A stretch of 64,000 nucleotides of DNA, taken from NCBI GenBank assembly GCA_011109175.1, contig RDEW01000009.1, positions 1,514,607-1,578,606 on the forward strand, given 5' to 3'. Made by a program: the position numbers and the translations under genes. Positions 23,311-34,116 of the stretch are shown here, piece after piece (positions within the stretch are counted from its first letter, which is position 1; the number at the start of each line of letters is the position of its first letter). This DNA comes from Dicyema japonicum. Taxonomy: Eukaryota > Dicyemida > Rhombozoa > Dicyemidae. The notes below the pieces were generated by a model. It worked only from the letters and a program-made list of their open reading frames with translations, was not told the DNA's origin and did no database searches.

Positions 23311-24125
23311 TCTGATGATGCAGGTAACAGGAGGGTAGGGGTTCTAAGAAATTTCACTATCGAAACCTCCATGACGTAATTTGGTTTTTAGTGACGTTAA
23401 CAATAATTTTTATGGGTTGGAACCTAATCTTAAAGTTAAAAAATGTTTGGTTATCTTCTATTATTACCCATGACCACGAGGGAGTCACCACCTTGATGCT
23501 TGATGGCGGCCGGACTCCTACATGTGACACGAGACCATTAACTCCAATTGTACTTTCGATTTCTATTCGTCAATTTCCACTTCAACTGGGGAACCTAAAA
23601 TAATCATAAGTTGCTCCATTCGATTCCTCCACAAGCACTAATCCTATCTATCTAATAGTTACAATTTCATGACAATAGTTAACTCAGTCAATAATTGGGC
23701 CAATTATATTATGGGTGATAATTGGAGGTATCCCCATCTCTGTTCATAACATTTGGAGTTTGCTATGAACTACAATTGATTACATGAACACTGGTTTCCA
23801 TTACAAATACTTTTCCTCATTTTCAGAATATCTATAATACTGAATCTAGCAGGATGAGGGAGAAGATAAAACACACTGAATTTCGCAAATAGTAGTTACT
23901 GACAGACCACGTGAATGGGATTTGAGACTATTCTTAGGTACTCGGTAGTCCATAATACGACCGAAACAACAGGATAGTCTAATAAAACCTGTACAATTTC
24001 TGAAATACCGCACTCTTATTTGATCTTCCAACATTATTTCGATGTCCTTTTAATGAGAATAGTGAAATTGAGATTTTTACGGCATAATACTAAAGACAAC
24101 TAAAAGGTTGGTTATTATCATTTTC
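23311..24125. other. unassigned region
   Basis: No conserved frame or repeat could be assigned with confidence. Confidence 0.3.
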
Positions 24126-24129
24126 TTGG

Positions 24130-24300
24130 GGAGATTCATTATAAGACAAAATCGTGATAGTTTAGGGTTCGAATCTCTTTGGTGTACATTCCAACTGAAG
24201 GTTTCATACATCTTCGATGCCTTGAGTTTGACGACGGACGTCATCATCAGTGAGTACTTCACTGTGGACTGGAATGTTTCGATAATTTTTTATAATATTA
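24130..24300 (+). mobile_element. tRNA-derived SINE
   Basis: The head contains GGGTTCGAATCTC, a good pol III B box. The body follows: ACTGAAGGTTTCATACATCT, GATGCCTTGAG, GACGTCATCATCAGTGAGTA. The same order is found at 54.0 kb. Confidence 0.75.
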
Positions 24301-24489
24301 GATCAACGAAGTTTTTCTGTTGTTCCTTTTTCTCCGCAGTCTTTCCGTATTTTCTGATATTAACAAAAGTTAGTTTACTTCTGGTATGTCGTTACTGAAG
24401 AGATAATCTCTCGTAAATTATCCTTACTTGGGTAAGACGAGTATCTTGTAAATGGTGGAATTTATGTGGGCGAACATAGAATATGACAG

Positions 24490-24700
24490 TTTTCACCGAT
24501 GATTGGAATGAAATTATTCCAAATACCATTTCGTGATCCTGACGCGTTCCAGATGAGCCCTCATCGAAGCATAGTGATTCGGATAACATTGTCCGAGAAG
24601 CTGAGGCCGAAGCCAGAACTTGTCGCCAGGGAGCGAAATTGTTTCCTGGTGGAATGAATAGATGGATCCTCCACGCATTAGGTGTTTCTTGAGTAAGGTG
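24490..24700 (-). mobile_element. LINE-B 3' end
   Basis: The minus-strand frame reads SIYSFHQETISLPGDKFW and closes MRAHLERVRIT. Copies at 50.7-50.9 kb (YSFFQETISLLEASSR, VRALLERVRIKD) and 62.4 kb (HVRIKE) define the family. Confidence 0.7.
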
Positions 24701-25290
24701 GATCTAATGACGCCACTAGAAGAAGGAAAAAAAATCTTCAATAAAGGAAAACCTTTTACTGATGGTGAATTTATCAAGTCATGTTTTATTAAAACATGTG
24801 ATATAATTTTTCACGATTTTTCAAATAAGACAGAATTCGTGAATAAAATAATGAATATAACTTAAGATGTCTCGAATGTCACTATCTTCCAAAGGGTCAA
24901 ACTCGTGATCAAGATTTTGTCGGCACAGTTGTAGAACATCTGGAAACGATTTTTAATAGAATCATCGAATTTGTTTGAAATTAACGCAGCTAAGTTAGAA
25001 ATGCAACTATTGGACTCAAAATTTATTCGTCTTTTTGAAGAACTCAAAAACATGGAACAGAATAATTATTACGTAGAATGCAAAAACAGCAGTATTGATA
25101 TAAATTAAAGAAACCTCAGGAAATCATTTTCAAAACTTGGAATTCCTTTCCAGATTCATTTTATGAATTAAAAAATGCCTATGGAACTCAAATTAAAATT
25201 GATACCCAGACATCAGACAACTGTCGAAAGAAATGAGGAATCATATCTCTTATTAATGAGACTTTAATTAATTTTAATTTTTTTGAAATG
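24700..25290 (+). mobile_element. hAT-like (ZBED5/GTF2IRD2-type) transposase remnant
   Basis: It reads KGKPFTDGEFIKSCFIKTCD then IFHDFSNKTEFVNKIMNITL, matching the 'GKPFTDGEFLK.CL' block of ZBED5-like domesticated and active hAT proteins. RVKLVIKILSAQL and a C-terminal ETTVERNEESYLLLMRL-like frame follow in shifted frames. It is decayed. Confidence 0.65.
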
Positions 25291-25374
25291 ATTTACTAAA
25301 TAATCATTGGACTTTTGATTAGGATAAGTGGTAAGCAAAAAAAGGGGCTCTGCAATTTTTCGTAATTTCCAAAA

Positions 25375-25860
25375 ATGTCAAAAAGTGGCGCTTCTCCAAA
25401 AGTATTTGCCGACCCCTGCACTATCCAATGGTTATCGAAAACCAAGACTTATACACAGCTTGCAAATCATAGCACCTGGATGCAATTATTACCAAGATTC
25501 GATGGGGGTTACATATTAGGGATGAATCATGTCGTTCCTGCTTACAAAAGAGTTAAGGAGATTTCTGAAAGGTAAGGTATAAAAAAGGTATTAAAAAAAG
25601 GAAGGGTCCAGGTGTGGAGTCCAAGTCTTATGGTAGGACTCAGATGTAATACCTTTCAGAATCTCCTTAACTCTTTTGTCAATAAATCGTTGTTGTTGTT
25701 CCTGCTTACGATATTATGAATCATACTTCCTCTGCACAGAGGCTTCTAGAAAAGGGCCACGAACTACTTTGCCATCAATAATGAAGATCCATCTAAAAAA
25801 TGTTAAAATGGCATTAGAAAACGCAGATGATCTATACAGCTCGAGAAAAGTCTAACGGAC
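25375..25860 (+). pseudogene. unrecognised gene interrupted by an insertion
   Basis: A frame starting MSKSGASPKVFADPCTIQW runs to GYILGMNHVVPAY. After about 154 bp the bases for VVPAY recur and the frame continues DIMNHTSSAQRLLEKGHEL. I infer one original frame split by an insertion. I do not recognise the product. Downstream frames (NADDLYSSRK) are broken. The insertion is listed separately. Confidence 0.4.
25545..25698. mobile_element. fold-back insertion with target duplication
   Basis: A 15-bp duplication, GTCGTTCCTGCTTAC and GTTGTTCCTGCTTAC, flanks the segment. Inside, CAAAAGAGTTAAGGAGATTT is repeated inverted as ATCTCCTTAACTCTTTTG, giving a stem of about 28 bp and a loop of about 75 bp. 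The right end carries a short GTT repeat. Non-autonomous; class unknown. Confidence 0.6.
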
Positions 25861-25914
25861 TGCATCATCCGAGGTGGCACAGGCAACGGGAAAAATGTTT
25901 TAATTTTAAATTTA

Positions 25915-26165
25915 TTTAACCAAAAAATACCGTCATAACCAAAAAAATCAGGTGATCCCGGCCTCCTTCAACATTCTTCGCATGCTCGGACTTGAAAGCC
26001 GTCCAGAGGAACTCCTCTGGATGGTTGTTGACTAATGGTCTTTTTTGGATATAATTTAGATTATATCTGGCGCCAGCAGAGATGGTGAACCACATAACAC
26101 ACGCTAACAATTGAAGCTCCCTGAAGCCAAAGGGAAAAGGAAAAACAGAAGAATCAAACAACTAA
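25915..26165 (-). mobile_element. LINE-A 3' end
   Basis: The minus-strand frame reads PEEFLWTAFKSEHAKNVEGG in one frame and closes in the LINE-A terminal pattern (GGGATCACCTGA-type end, here CAGGTGATCCCGG on the plus strand). Confidence 0.6.
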
Positions 26166-26439
26166 TCTTCAATTCATGTAGCCAGATAGCACCACACTGA
26201 CTTTGGCGCCACGTGGCATTTTATTCCTATTACAGATGTGCATAATAATAAAGGTTTTACGTTGAAGAAAAATCTTCTTTTTTTTAAATTTAACAATAAA
26301 TAAAGCAAATTTACTATCAGAATGAAAGAAATCCACAACTACAGACAGATTTTTTAATCAATCCGTCGAATCGTCTGGAATGCTCGATTTGTCGAAAGAT
26401 CTGATGTCTCTCAGAACTAAGAGAATGGGTGTTCCATTA

Positions 26440-26720
26440 GTGATCATATACTTTCTGGGTAACTTAAGTTTCGACAACTAATATTTTTTGGGTAAACGAG
26501 GAGCATGGAAGCAAATTCCGGAACGTGCGTACATACGGCGATAATATTAGATAAAAGATTTTCAACAATTTTCTGTTTTAAAACCAATGACTTTTTACTA
26601 GACATTTTGCATGTTGTTAACTTCTTTAATTTAGCTGAAAGTGAGTCCCTGTAGACAATCAGGTTCTGCGGTGAGGTATCACTGACGACAGCGTCACTCG
26701 TCAAGCATGTAACCTAAACA
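26440..26720 (-). mobile_element. SINE core with adjoining 86-residue frame
   Basis: GCGGTGAGGTATCACTGACG followed by ACAGCGTCACTCGTCAA is the reverse complement of the SINE body. A minus-strand frame runs through it (TSDAVVSDTSPQNLIVYRD) into AKLKKLTTCKMSSKKSLVLK. Whether this is an exonised SINE or chance cannot be told. Confidence 0.5.
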
Positions 26721-26845
26721 CTCGTTGATAATAAATTATTGGTTTTAATAAATCAATAATTAATAATTTAGTTTTATACAATAAATAAAATTAGATAAAA
26801 ATGTGAATTTGAAATAATTAAAAATTTTATCAATTCATTTTATCT

Positions 26846-27382
26846 ATGATTAAAGGAGTAGTGATAGTCAACAAAATCGGGAGGGCCCGTCTTATAAAGT
26901 TCTACACTCACTACGTAATCTATTGGATCTTTATTTCAACAGACCTTGGACCAAGAACAGGAGTTTGTACTTAAAATTCACCAACTCGTCTCCTGCAGAA
27001 ATGATTCAGACTGTTCTTTCGTTGAGGGAGTTAAACTCGGTGAGTCTGGAGAATTTGTTGTGGTGTACAGAACTTACGCGTCCCTGCATTTTGTGTTTTG
27101 TGTCGACATGGTGGAAAGCCTGCTGGAAATCTACGGACTTATTCAAGTTTATATTTTCTAATTCTGCCAGACTTTTGTGGAGATTTTGGACATAATTTTC
27201 ACAAACGTTCGGGAAATTGATTTGGTGTTCCATCCCGACGTGGTTTCCACGGTAACTCAGTAGTTTAGGTTCATCAAGTACTCAATGAGATCATAAGCAA
27301 CGGACTTATCCTTGGGTGGTCTAAAGATGAGATTTACAAGAGATTTAGTAATGCTTGTGAAGTCGAACGGTGCGAGGTCTGA
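26846..27382 (+). CDS. AP3S1: AP-3 complex sigma subunit
   Basis: Predicted 152 residues in four exons, with introns of 28, 24 and 26 nt (26,915-26,942; 27,147-27,170; 27,243-27,268). Exon 1 gives MIKGVVIVNKIGRARLIKFY, the longin-type start of adaptor sigma chains. Later exons give SLHFVFCVDMVESLLEIYGL, FVEILDIIFTNVREIDLVFH and VHQVLNEIISNGLILGWSKD, matching AP-3 sigma blocks ('TLYFVFCVDSSESELGILDL', 'FHVDKVHNILAEMV'). It is shorter than vertebrate AP3S1 (about 193 residues) because the C-terminal tail is nearly absent. AP-3 sorts cargo from endosomes to lysosome-related organelles. The frame is unbroken, and all three phases fit only these splice sites. Confidence 0.93.
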
Positions 27383-27559
27383 AGAAATATTTATTTTAGG
27401 ATATGGTTGCCAGTAAAATAAATGAATTTAAAAATTCTTCCAAAAAGATTAATAATTTTATTAAATATTTCCATAAAAAATAATTTCTTTAGTCTGTCAC
27501 ATTTTAGTGCTTTTGTTGTCTGGTGACTTCAGTGAAATTCGAGCTGATGCGATTATTAT

Positions 27560-28055
27560 AATAAACCGGATATAGCCAAAAGAGTAATGAAACCTGCTTG
27601 ATCGAAGCGAGGGTTACTTATCTGGACAACTTGAACTCAGTTGAAGTGAAAAACTCCATAAATACAACATTGGCTAGTGAACTGGAAACAATTAGCAAGA
27701 CCAAATTGAGGATGTTGTCTATTGTTATAACCAAGGTTGGTTTAGTATCCCCGTTTAGTTAAAAGTACCTGAAAGTGCTGCAAATACGATTTATTGGGTA
27801 TGTCCAGGTTATTTTACTCTAGTAAACGATGAAGAGCAGTGGGTAACGGATTCTAAAATGCTCACCCAAAAACATCCACGGTCGTAAAAAATACTTGAGA
27901 TCATATTCGATACTTGCTATTTAAAAAATATCTTTTCTAAAAATCTCAGAGACGCTCAAATCATCGGGGCAGTGACTGATACGTATTTTGATCATTTCAA
28001 GGAGATCCCAACAGCAGATCTTTGCATCTATCAGTGGCCTCCTCACTTCCGCTAG
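27560..28055 (+). CDS. unrecognised protein-coding gene, partial model
   Basis: Three protein-like segments follow each other: TYLDNLNSVEVKNSINTTLA..SKTKLRMLSIVITK, then after a 23-nt GT-AG intron ESAANTIYWVCPGYFTLVND with EEQWVTDSKMLTQKHP, then after a junction I cannot fix SKNLRDAQIIGAVTDTYFDH with PTADLCIYQWPPHFR. Composition and the short introns suggest a real gene. Start codon and upstream exons are unresolved. It lies downstream of AP-3 sigma on the same strand and converges on UFM1. I do not recognise the family. Confidence 0.5.
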
Positions 28056-28173
28056 ACGTATGCCCCACACAGGCTCATATGCACGTGGGCAATAAAACAC
28101 AGCCTAAGGTTATTCTAAGTGGGATAAATAAAAATTGTTAAAAGTAAAGACAAATCTCCACCAAAATAAATTC

Positions 28174-28512
28174 TCATAAATAATAATTCAGAATAAAAAT
28201 ACTCCCCACACGGTCTCTTGGAATAAGTCGGAGCTCAGAGCCGTATTTAAGAAACACGTTCCCAGAGCTTTCAGTGGGGATTATTCCAATACCTTCGCTT
28301 GATATCATGGCGGAGGTTGAGGCATTCACATTAAACTACAATGTAGGGGATAATGTACCTCCTTGGCAGCAAAACGAAGAATAACACTGATGGGGGCCTC
28401 ACTTGGAACTGATAGAACCCGGTAGGGAAGATTTGGATCTGATGCAAGTATAATTTTGAAATTAACTTTTCTGCCGCATTTACTGAATAATGTGATACCT
28501 ATCCAATTCCAT
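28174..28512 (-). CDS. UFM1: ubiquitin-fold modifier UFM1 precursor
   Basis: Predicted 95 residues, three exons, introns of 28 nt (28,471-28,498) and 23 nt (28,336-28,358). Exon 1 is only 14 nt (MELDR). The protein reads [33 protein letters not shown], then [40 protein letters not shown], nearly colinear with animal UFM1. Gly86 is the conjugating glycine exposed by UFSP proteases. Human pro-UFM1 has only Ser-Cys after it; here a nine-residue tail SIFILNYYL follows. UFM1 modifies ribosomal and ER proteins in ER stress and ribosome-associated quality control. Start and phases are uniquely set by the 14-nt exon. The frame is clean. Confidence 0.95.
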
Positions 28513-28571
28513 AACAAAGATTAAATGACAATTTAAATAAAAATCAATAATAAATTATTATTTTTATAAAA

Positions 28572-29536
28572 TTACTTTTTCTTCATCACCTTAACTGACA
28601 AATTTAAATTATAGGTCGTGGACTTTTCTGTGGACGTTGACATTGAATTTGTTTTGTATAGAGTAGTATGCAATGTGTTCGTAGACGTCATAACACATGT
28701 ATACTTGCAATAATTTATGTCATCGACATAGGCACGTGTTATCGAATTTTCGTCGGAATCAATTGGAATATCATGCAAGAATAAGTTAAAGAGCGACGAT
28801 GACAAGGGGGAACCCTTTGGTACGCCATTTGGAAGAAATTTTGAGATCAATGTTACGACTATTCCTTTTATACTATTGAGAAAGTTCCCAAGCCATCTTT
28901 TGAAAATGTTTGGGATTTCTAAGCAGTAGATCTTCTTCGTTAAGATTTTTCTGGGAACCGATTAAAAAACCTGCGGATGTCAATCGAACACAATAAAGTT
29001 TTGAGCTGCCTAGGCTTTGACTCAAGTTCCGCCATAAACTTGTAGATAGGTCGTTTTTAAATCAGTGCTGGAATGATTCTTTAGGTAAATATGGGAAGAT
29101 GCTGCTCGTTCATTTTATGAACTAAGTAGCTGTTCTGAGTATAAAACTTCATCATTCTGTCGATTTCCTTTTTTCTTAATTCAGGACTGTTTCTCTTCTC
29201 AGGGTTTTTTTATTTTCGAGAGAGTTTTGTAGGGATCTTTGCTTGTTAAACGTGGAGGGATTTTCTTTACTCATCCACTTTCCTTTTCTTAGAAATTATC
29301 TTTATTTCGCTATCCAGCACTCGAATTCGGTATCTAATTTCTAATGATGGCCTTTGGATGCTTTTGAGACGATTGCGTTCATTCATAATCTTAGTTTTGT
29401 AGTCAAAACATTTAATGTAGGATTTGATCTTTCTCTGATACCTTGATTGCCTCTGGATCTTCCTGTTAACATGGGAAACTGCATTATCGAGTGAGTTGGA
29501 ACTTACTATATCGAAATCTGCCAAGCTTATGTCCAC
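28572..29536 (-). mobile_element. LINE-A copy, linker to reverse transcriptase
   Basis: The upstream frame DISLADFDIVSSNSLDNAVS is the segment between endonuclease and RT. Downstream come LTKKIYCLEIPNIFKRWLGN, FLPNGVPKGSPLSSSLFNLF and RAYVDDINYC. The catalytic box is YVDD instead of YADD. The frame ends soon after and the thumb is absent. Confidence 0.8.
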
Positions 29537-29574
29537 ATATTAAGAAAATACAATAAAAAATTTATTTGACTGAT

Positions 29575-29660
29575 TTATAAATTTTCATTTTTAGTTGCCA
29601 TAAATGCATTTTTTAGCTGCCATATTAGAAATTTTAGTTGCTATAAAAATTGCCCTAAAT
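29575..29660. mobile_element. solo hAT-like terminal sequence
   Basis: TTTTAGTTGCTATAAAAATT followed by GCCCTA resembles the right end of the complete hAT at 7.5-9.0 kb, including repeated TTGC(T/C)A subterminal motifs. No matching left end was found nearby. Confidence 0.4.
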
Positions 29661-29978
29661 ATTAGTAGTGAAAACTGATTATATCTCCTTTTTCTTAGAT
29701 AATAATAAATCGATATACTAACTTATTACGTATTTGTCTCTTAGATAATATCAACTCGACTATAAAAACTTATATTAGCTCTCTTGGTTACATCCATGTC
29801 AGACGAGTATACAGCAAATACAAAAATTATACTAAACCTTCCCAGCGAATGAAAGAACACCAAGTTAAACAAAAATAAAACAACAAAAGCCAACAACATA
29901 AAACCAATGAGATCACTAATCAATAAAATGGGGTATATAGTAAATCTCACTCTATTGATAGATCATCCCGAACAGACG

Positions 29979-31880
29979 TCAGGGTGCAAACATTACGCTT
30001 TTAAATTGGTCGAAAGTGCAAGAGAACAATCCAATACTGTCCCTGGCAGTCCTCAAAGCGAATATGTCTTCAGTCACAAATATGCATCCTTTCCACGTGA
30101 TATTCATGTTTATATCTTTCTCAGCCACTTTCATCTCCTCTTTTAGCTCTCGGAATACTTTATCTTGGAACTCCTTCGCCGACCGTATTATAAGGAGATC
30201 ATTATTCTACCAATAACACCAAGAGTAACTGATTTCTCCTCAGGCCGACTACACCAGATCTTCTTGAATAAATCACTGGTCTTGATTACATTTAGTGCAG
30301 CCTTCGCCTTCCTACCCTTCTCCCCGTGCATTAGGTGGTTCAATTCTGAGAGGACAACGTTGGGGAGCAGTATATCAAGTTTCATAAGCCCCATACCCTT
30401 AGTCAATCTCACAATGTATTCCAAACTGGACTCGTTCATGTAAATGTTCGTGTCAAATACGACACCTCCCATAACTACAACAGTGAGGTCACTCCCATAG
30501 AGCTTATCCCCCATTTTATCCATCAATGGGAAGTTCAGAGACTTTGACAGGGGATTTGAACTCGCTCTTGGCCCTTCCCAGTCCACACACTCATACATGT
30601 CTTCTTTTTCAATCAACATAGTAAAGAGATCAATTATCTCGGTGGATATTTCGACATCGTCTATTACCATGGCAGTAATAATTTGCAAGGGAACTTTAGA
30701 AAACCCAAAATTAACTAAAATAAGATATTCTAACAACCTAGAGACATGCTGGACTTGAAATCTATCACATGTTCCATCATTCTCTTAGATGCCCACATAA
30801 TAAATGGTCCAAATTTGCACGTGCCCACATAACAGGAGTTATTTAGATCGGATTGATAAAATGTGAGAAGAAATACAAGTCTGCCATGAGGTACCCAATT
30901 GTGGCCCATTTTGAAAGAATCTTGGGCGACTATATTTACAAATCCGAGGACTCCTTCAACAATCTCATCCCCCACACATGACTCAATATAGCTGAATGCA
31001 TTTTTCATCCAAACTACGAGCATTCTGACGAGGATCAAGTCGGAGATCTTGGACAAAGCCAATTTGAGGATCATGTAGAACAACTGAGTGAGTTCTTTGA
31101 TCGACTCTAGGCTTATACCCTGGTGGAGGCGAGACTGAACAAAGCAAAAGCAACAAATAAAAGATTCGATCAACTGGAATAACAGAACGAAATACAGATT
31201 GGTCATCAGTGAGATCAAAAGGAAGTTTAGCAGATTGGTTCCTCAATACCACAGAGTAATCACGACTGACCACAATCTCAGGTTTCCCAATTCGACCTCT
31301 TGTTGGGATGGACACACGTGATGACTAAAAACATCATTAATCAAACTAACATTTTCAAACTGAGCGTAAATAAGTTGGAGGTACTCCTTGCACTGCAAGT
31401 GGTCCATGTTGCAGCTGATGGCAAGTGTGTAGTAAAATAGGGAGGTGAAACAGTCTTTCTATGATAGCTTGGACCAAGCATACCCTATCACAGAAGAGGT
31501 ACCCCATTTTGAAGAATGGAGAACTGTGGAGAGAGTCGAGCTCGATCGCCAGTTTGTAACGACTGAATGTTATGGGAAAAGTACCTCCAAGCTTCATGGA
31601 AAGTGGCTCCCTCTGACATTTGGTAGCGGTACATGTCTCCGAGTTTCATTTGGAGGACACAGTTGAGCTTGTTGAGGTTGGGTCGCTTGTCAAACATAAG
31701 ATCTTCCTCCATTTTAAGGAGTATTTCAGTGAACTGGGGTTAATTAACAAGTTACTTTGACTATTAGGTCTGGTAATGGGCTGTTATAGGAGTCACGCAT
31801 CCGCAAAATTTTATAGAGCGGATGGAAGACCAGATTGAAGAATATTTCGCAGACAGCAATCCTACGGCGAGAGAATTATT
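29979..31880 (-). CDS. SMG6: SMG5/6/7-family protein with C-terminal PIN domain (SMG6-like)
   Basis: Multi-exon minus-strand gene. The N-terminal part has the TPR/14-3-3-like EST1 region: FTEILLKMEEDL, QMKLGDMYRYQ, RYKLAIELDSLHSSPFFKMG, KDCFTSLFYYTLAISCN. An alpha-helical domain follows (LHQGISLESIKELTQLFYMI, LVRMLVVWMKNAF). The C terminus is a PIN nuclease with acidic residues FDTN, NNDLLI and VTEDI at the SMG6 catalytic positions ('PDTN', 'NNDD', 'TDDR'). Introns of 22, 22, 25, 23 and 23 nt are placed, and one junction near 31.2 kb is unclear. The first exon may lie upstream of 31,880. SMG6 cleaves mRNA in nonsense-mediated decay. The retained acidic triad argues for SMG6 over SMG5. Confidence 0.8.
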
Positions 31881-32365
31881 GAAGATTTCCAGACAGGACT
31901 CAAATTTGGAATAGAATAAATCACTGAAATGAGTTAAAAAGATACTATGTCGACATGAGGTGTGTGGTCTGACACTTATGACCTTTATTACGAATGAAGA
32001 AATTAAACTCTGAAAATATATCAGAACATTCCTTTAAAGCCATATATACTTATAAAGCAACAACACACAGAAAGTATCAAACTAATATTATTTATTGTTC
32101 AATTAGATTCGCCATTAAAAAATAAATAAATTTTATTGTTAAATATATTATCAAATAAAAATAATTTTAAATTTATATCCAACATAAAAATTATCAATGC
32201 AATATAAACTTAAATTAATGGAATTTTAAATAATAATCAATAATTAAATTCGATTTTAATGTAAAAATCAAATTTGCCCATTTAATAACTTTTGTTATTA
32301 TTAATATTGACTGTTTAGTTTTCACGAGTTCTTATCTTCCTCCCTTAACTTCCTGTCTATCGTGA
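31881..32365. other. AT-rich spacer
   Basis: No feature was recognised. An upstream exon of the SMG6-like gene could hide at its left edge. Confidence 0.3.
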
Positions 32366-32369
32366 TTAA

Positions 32370-32485
32370 TCATTTTCCTTCTTAATGCTTTTCATCTTCT
32401 TTTGCAAATTTTCCCGCTTTTGTTTATCACTGTTAGGACCCTTGGATCCTAATTTTGCTTTGATCCCAAAAATGTCATTTTTGCC
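32370..32485 (-). CDS. possible last exon of an unknown basic protein
   Basis: The minus strand reads FGIKAKLGSKGPNSDKQKR then ENLQKKMKSIKKEND plus stop. The charged, lysine-rich ending looks like a nucleolar or RNA-binding protein tail. No upstream exon could be joined. The call rests on composition only. Confidence 0.25.
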
Positions 32486-32539
32486 TTAATTTTGAAATTA
32501 TGTTAAAAGTCATTCTTATGTTTAAAATCAATTTATTGT

Positions 32540-32735
32540 ATCAACTTAGACCAATGTAATTGATTATAATCTCATGTGATTCACCTGTCTCAGGAAACTG
32601 AAAAAAATCTTGTTCTTCCCTACTCCATTGAAGGGGTTCGCACAAGGAGGATATGAATGGACGTGATGTCTGGAAAATTTTTTTTCCTGTTAGAGGAGTT
32701 AAATGCCAACTCCTTATCCCCTCTCTCCACATCTA
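32540..32735 (-). repeat. R2 interspersed repeat
   Basis: The reverse complement contains AACCCCTTCAATGGAGTAGG, GAAGAACAAGATTTTTTTC and GAGACAGGTGAATCACATGA. These align with ACCCTTCCAGTGGAGTGGGG and the following AAGAGCAAATAATCC at 44.36 kb, and with copies at 51.3, 47.9 and 63.7 kb. Confidence 0.55.
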
Positions 32736-32749
32736 AGTCATTCGTCTTT

Positions 32750-34080
32750 CATCTTCTCATTCCAATGAACTACCATATAGCAGTTCGACAACTCCTTATC
32801 ATACTCCTTGATTCCATGTTTACGTTCTAAGTTTCTTCAATACAACTGACTGGATGTCCTCGTGCTTACTTTATAGATAACTTATCCATCAAATTCGTGT
32901 AACACATAAAGAGTGAAATAATATCTACTTGGGAGTCTTAAAGAACTCTCCAGCAAGAAGGTCATAGTTGTTAGCACTTCTCATAGTCAATAGCAGCCAT
33001 AATTCATATCCACAACTTGGTGTCATCTCCGTCTTAAGGAAAATAAGTATTAGACCTCAGACCTCTCCCAGGGACCGTCGAAGTAGAACTACTCACCAAT
33101 AATCTGGGCATCGTCCATCTCTAGATGAAAAACAAGGTCGTTATTTTTTAATTGCTATTACCACCAGGACTGGACATGAATGATCTGTGAGTACGGTTCT
33201 TTATGGTCTTCAGTTACATGTTAGCAATTTGGGAATAAATATTTACTTTATGACTATAGACCATTTGGCTAAAGAGAAAAAATCCTTAACTAACTAGTTG
33301 ATCGAGGATCGACAAAAGGATAAGGTGAATCCAGCAAGGATAGACATCAGATCGTATCTGAAAATTAATTATGTAGGGTCTGTCCGGCAAGATAACTGTC
33401 TTTAGAAATGGTTTAAAAAATGTAGTCAAAATTAAGTCAGATATTTTTGTTAGTGGTTTCTTAGATGATGATGTTGATAGAGATGAACGAAGATCTCCAT
33501 TGATCACAACGCACTTTGAATAAACTGTGAAATTGATTTTAAGTTTGTTGACGAATTCTAACTATTGGTAGATGGTGGATAGGTACCGTGGGGTCAATAA
33601 TTTAATTAACCATAATTTATTTATCTAAAAACCTCGCAACCATTAGCAGAAGGAACGAGATAGTTCCAGAGATCCTCCACCTTCTCTCCGAGGTCTGTGA
33701 CCCTGATTAAAGCATAATTCAATCAAAAAATTAAATTACCGCTAACAGGTAGGAAATTTGCAACAGTAGAAAAGCACTCCGCTAAGACAGAAACCTCCCA
33801 GAGATCTACCGCTTTCCCGAAGTCCAGTACAAACAAATAAATCCATTTTCAGCCAGAAATGGATGATGTCCACATTTTAGGCGTCTGATTCCCATTTTGA
33901 ATACTCTTTGGAGCAGTAGTTGTATACTTTTCGATATTGGTGTACCCCACTTTTCTTGAACTTCAATAACTGTCGCCAAAAAATCATCTTAGATAACTTT
34001 TTTGAAGCATCCGCGGCATAATTATATTAGACAATTTAATTGGCGTTAGATTTTATAATTTCGACCTCACTCCGGACATT
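32750..34080 (-). other. unresolved, possibly coding region
   Basis: Minus-strand segments look protein-like but do not join cleanly: IEVQEKWGTPISKSIQLLLQ and VFKMGIRRLKCG, FVLDFGKAVDLWEVSVLAEC, VTDLGEKVEDLWNYLVPS, LVFHLEMDDAQIIG, SANNYDLLAGEFFKTPK and a terminal KHGIKEYDKELSNCYMVVH with WNEKMKDE plus stop. Candidate 23-37 nt introns exist, but phases conflict. It may be one or two genes with small indels. No family was recognised. Confidence 0.35.
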
Positions 34081-34116
34081 CTGACGAATATATATGATCC
34101 ATAGAGGCAGTAACCC

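Noticed and set aside
25320-25520. Overlapping plus-strand frame VVSKKRGSAIFRNFQKCQKV as a separate gene
   Set aside because: It overlaps the better frame MSKSGASPKVFADP in another phase and matches no family.
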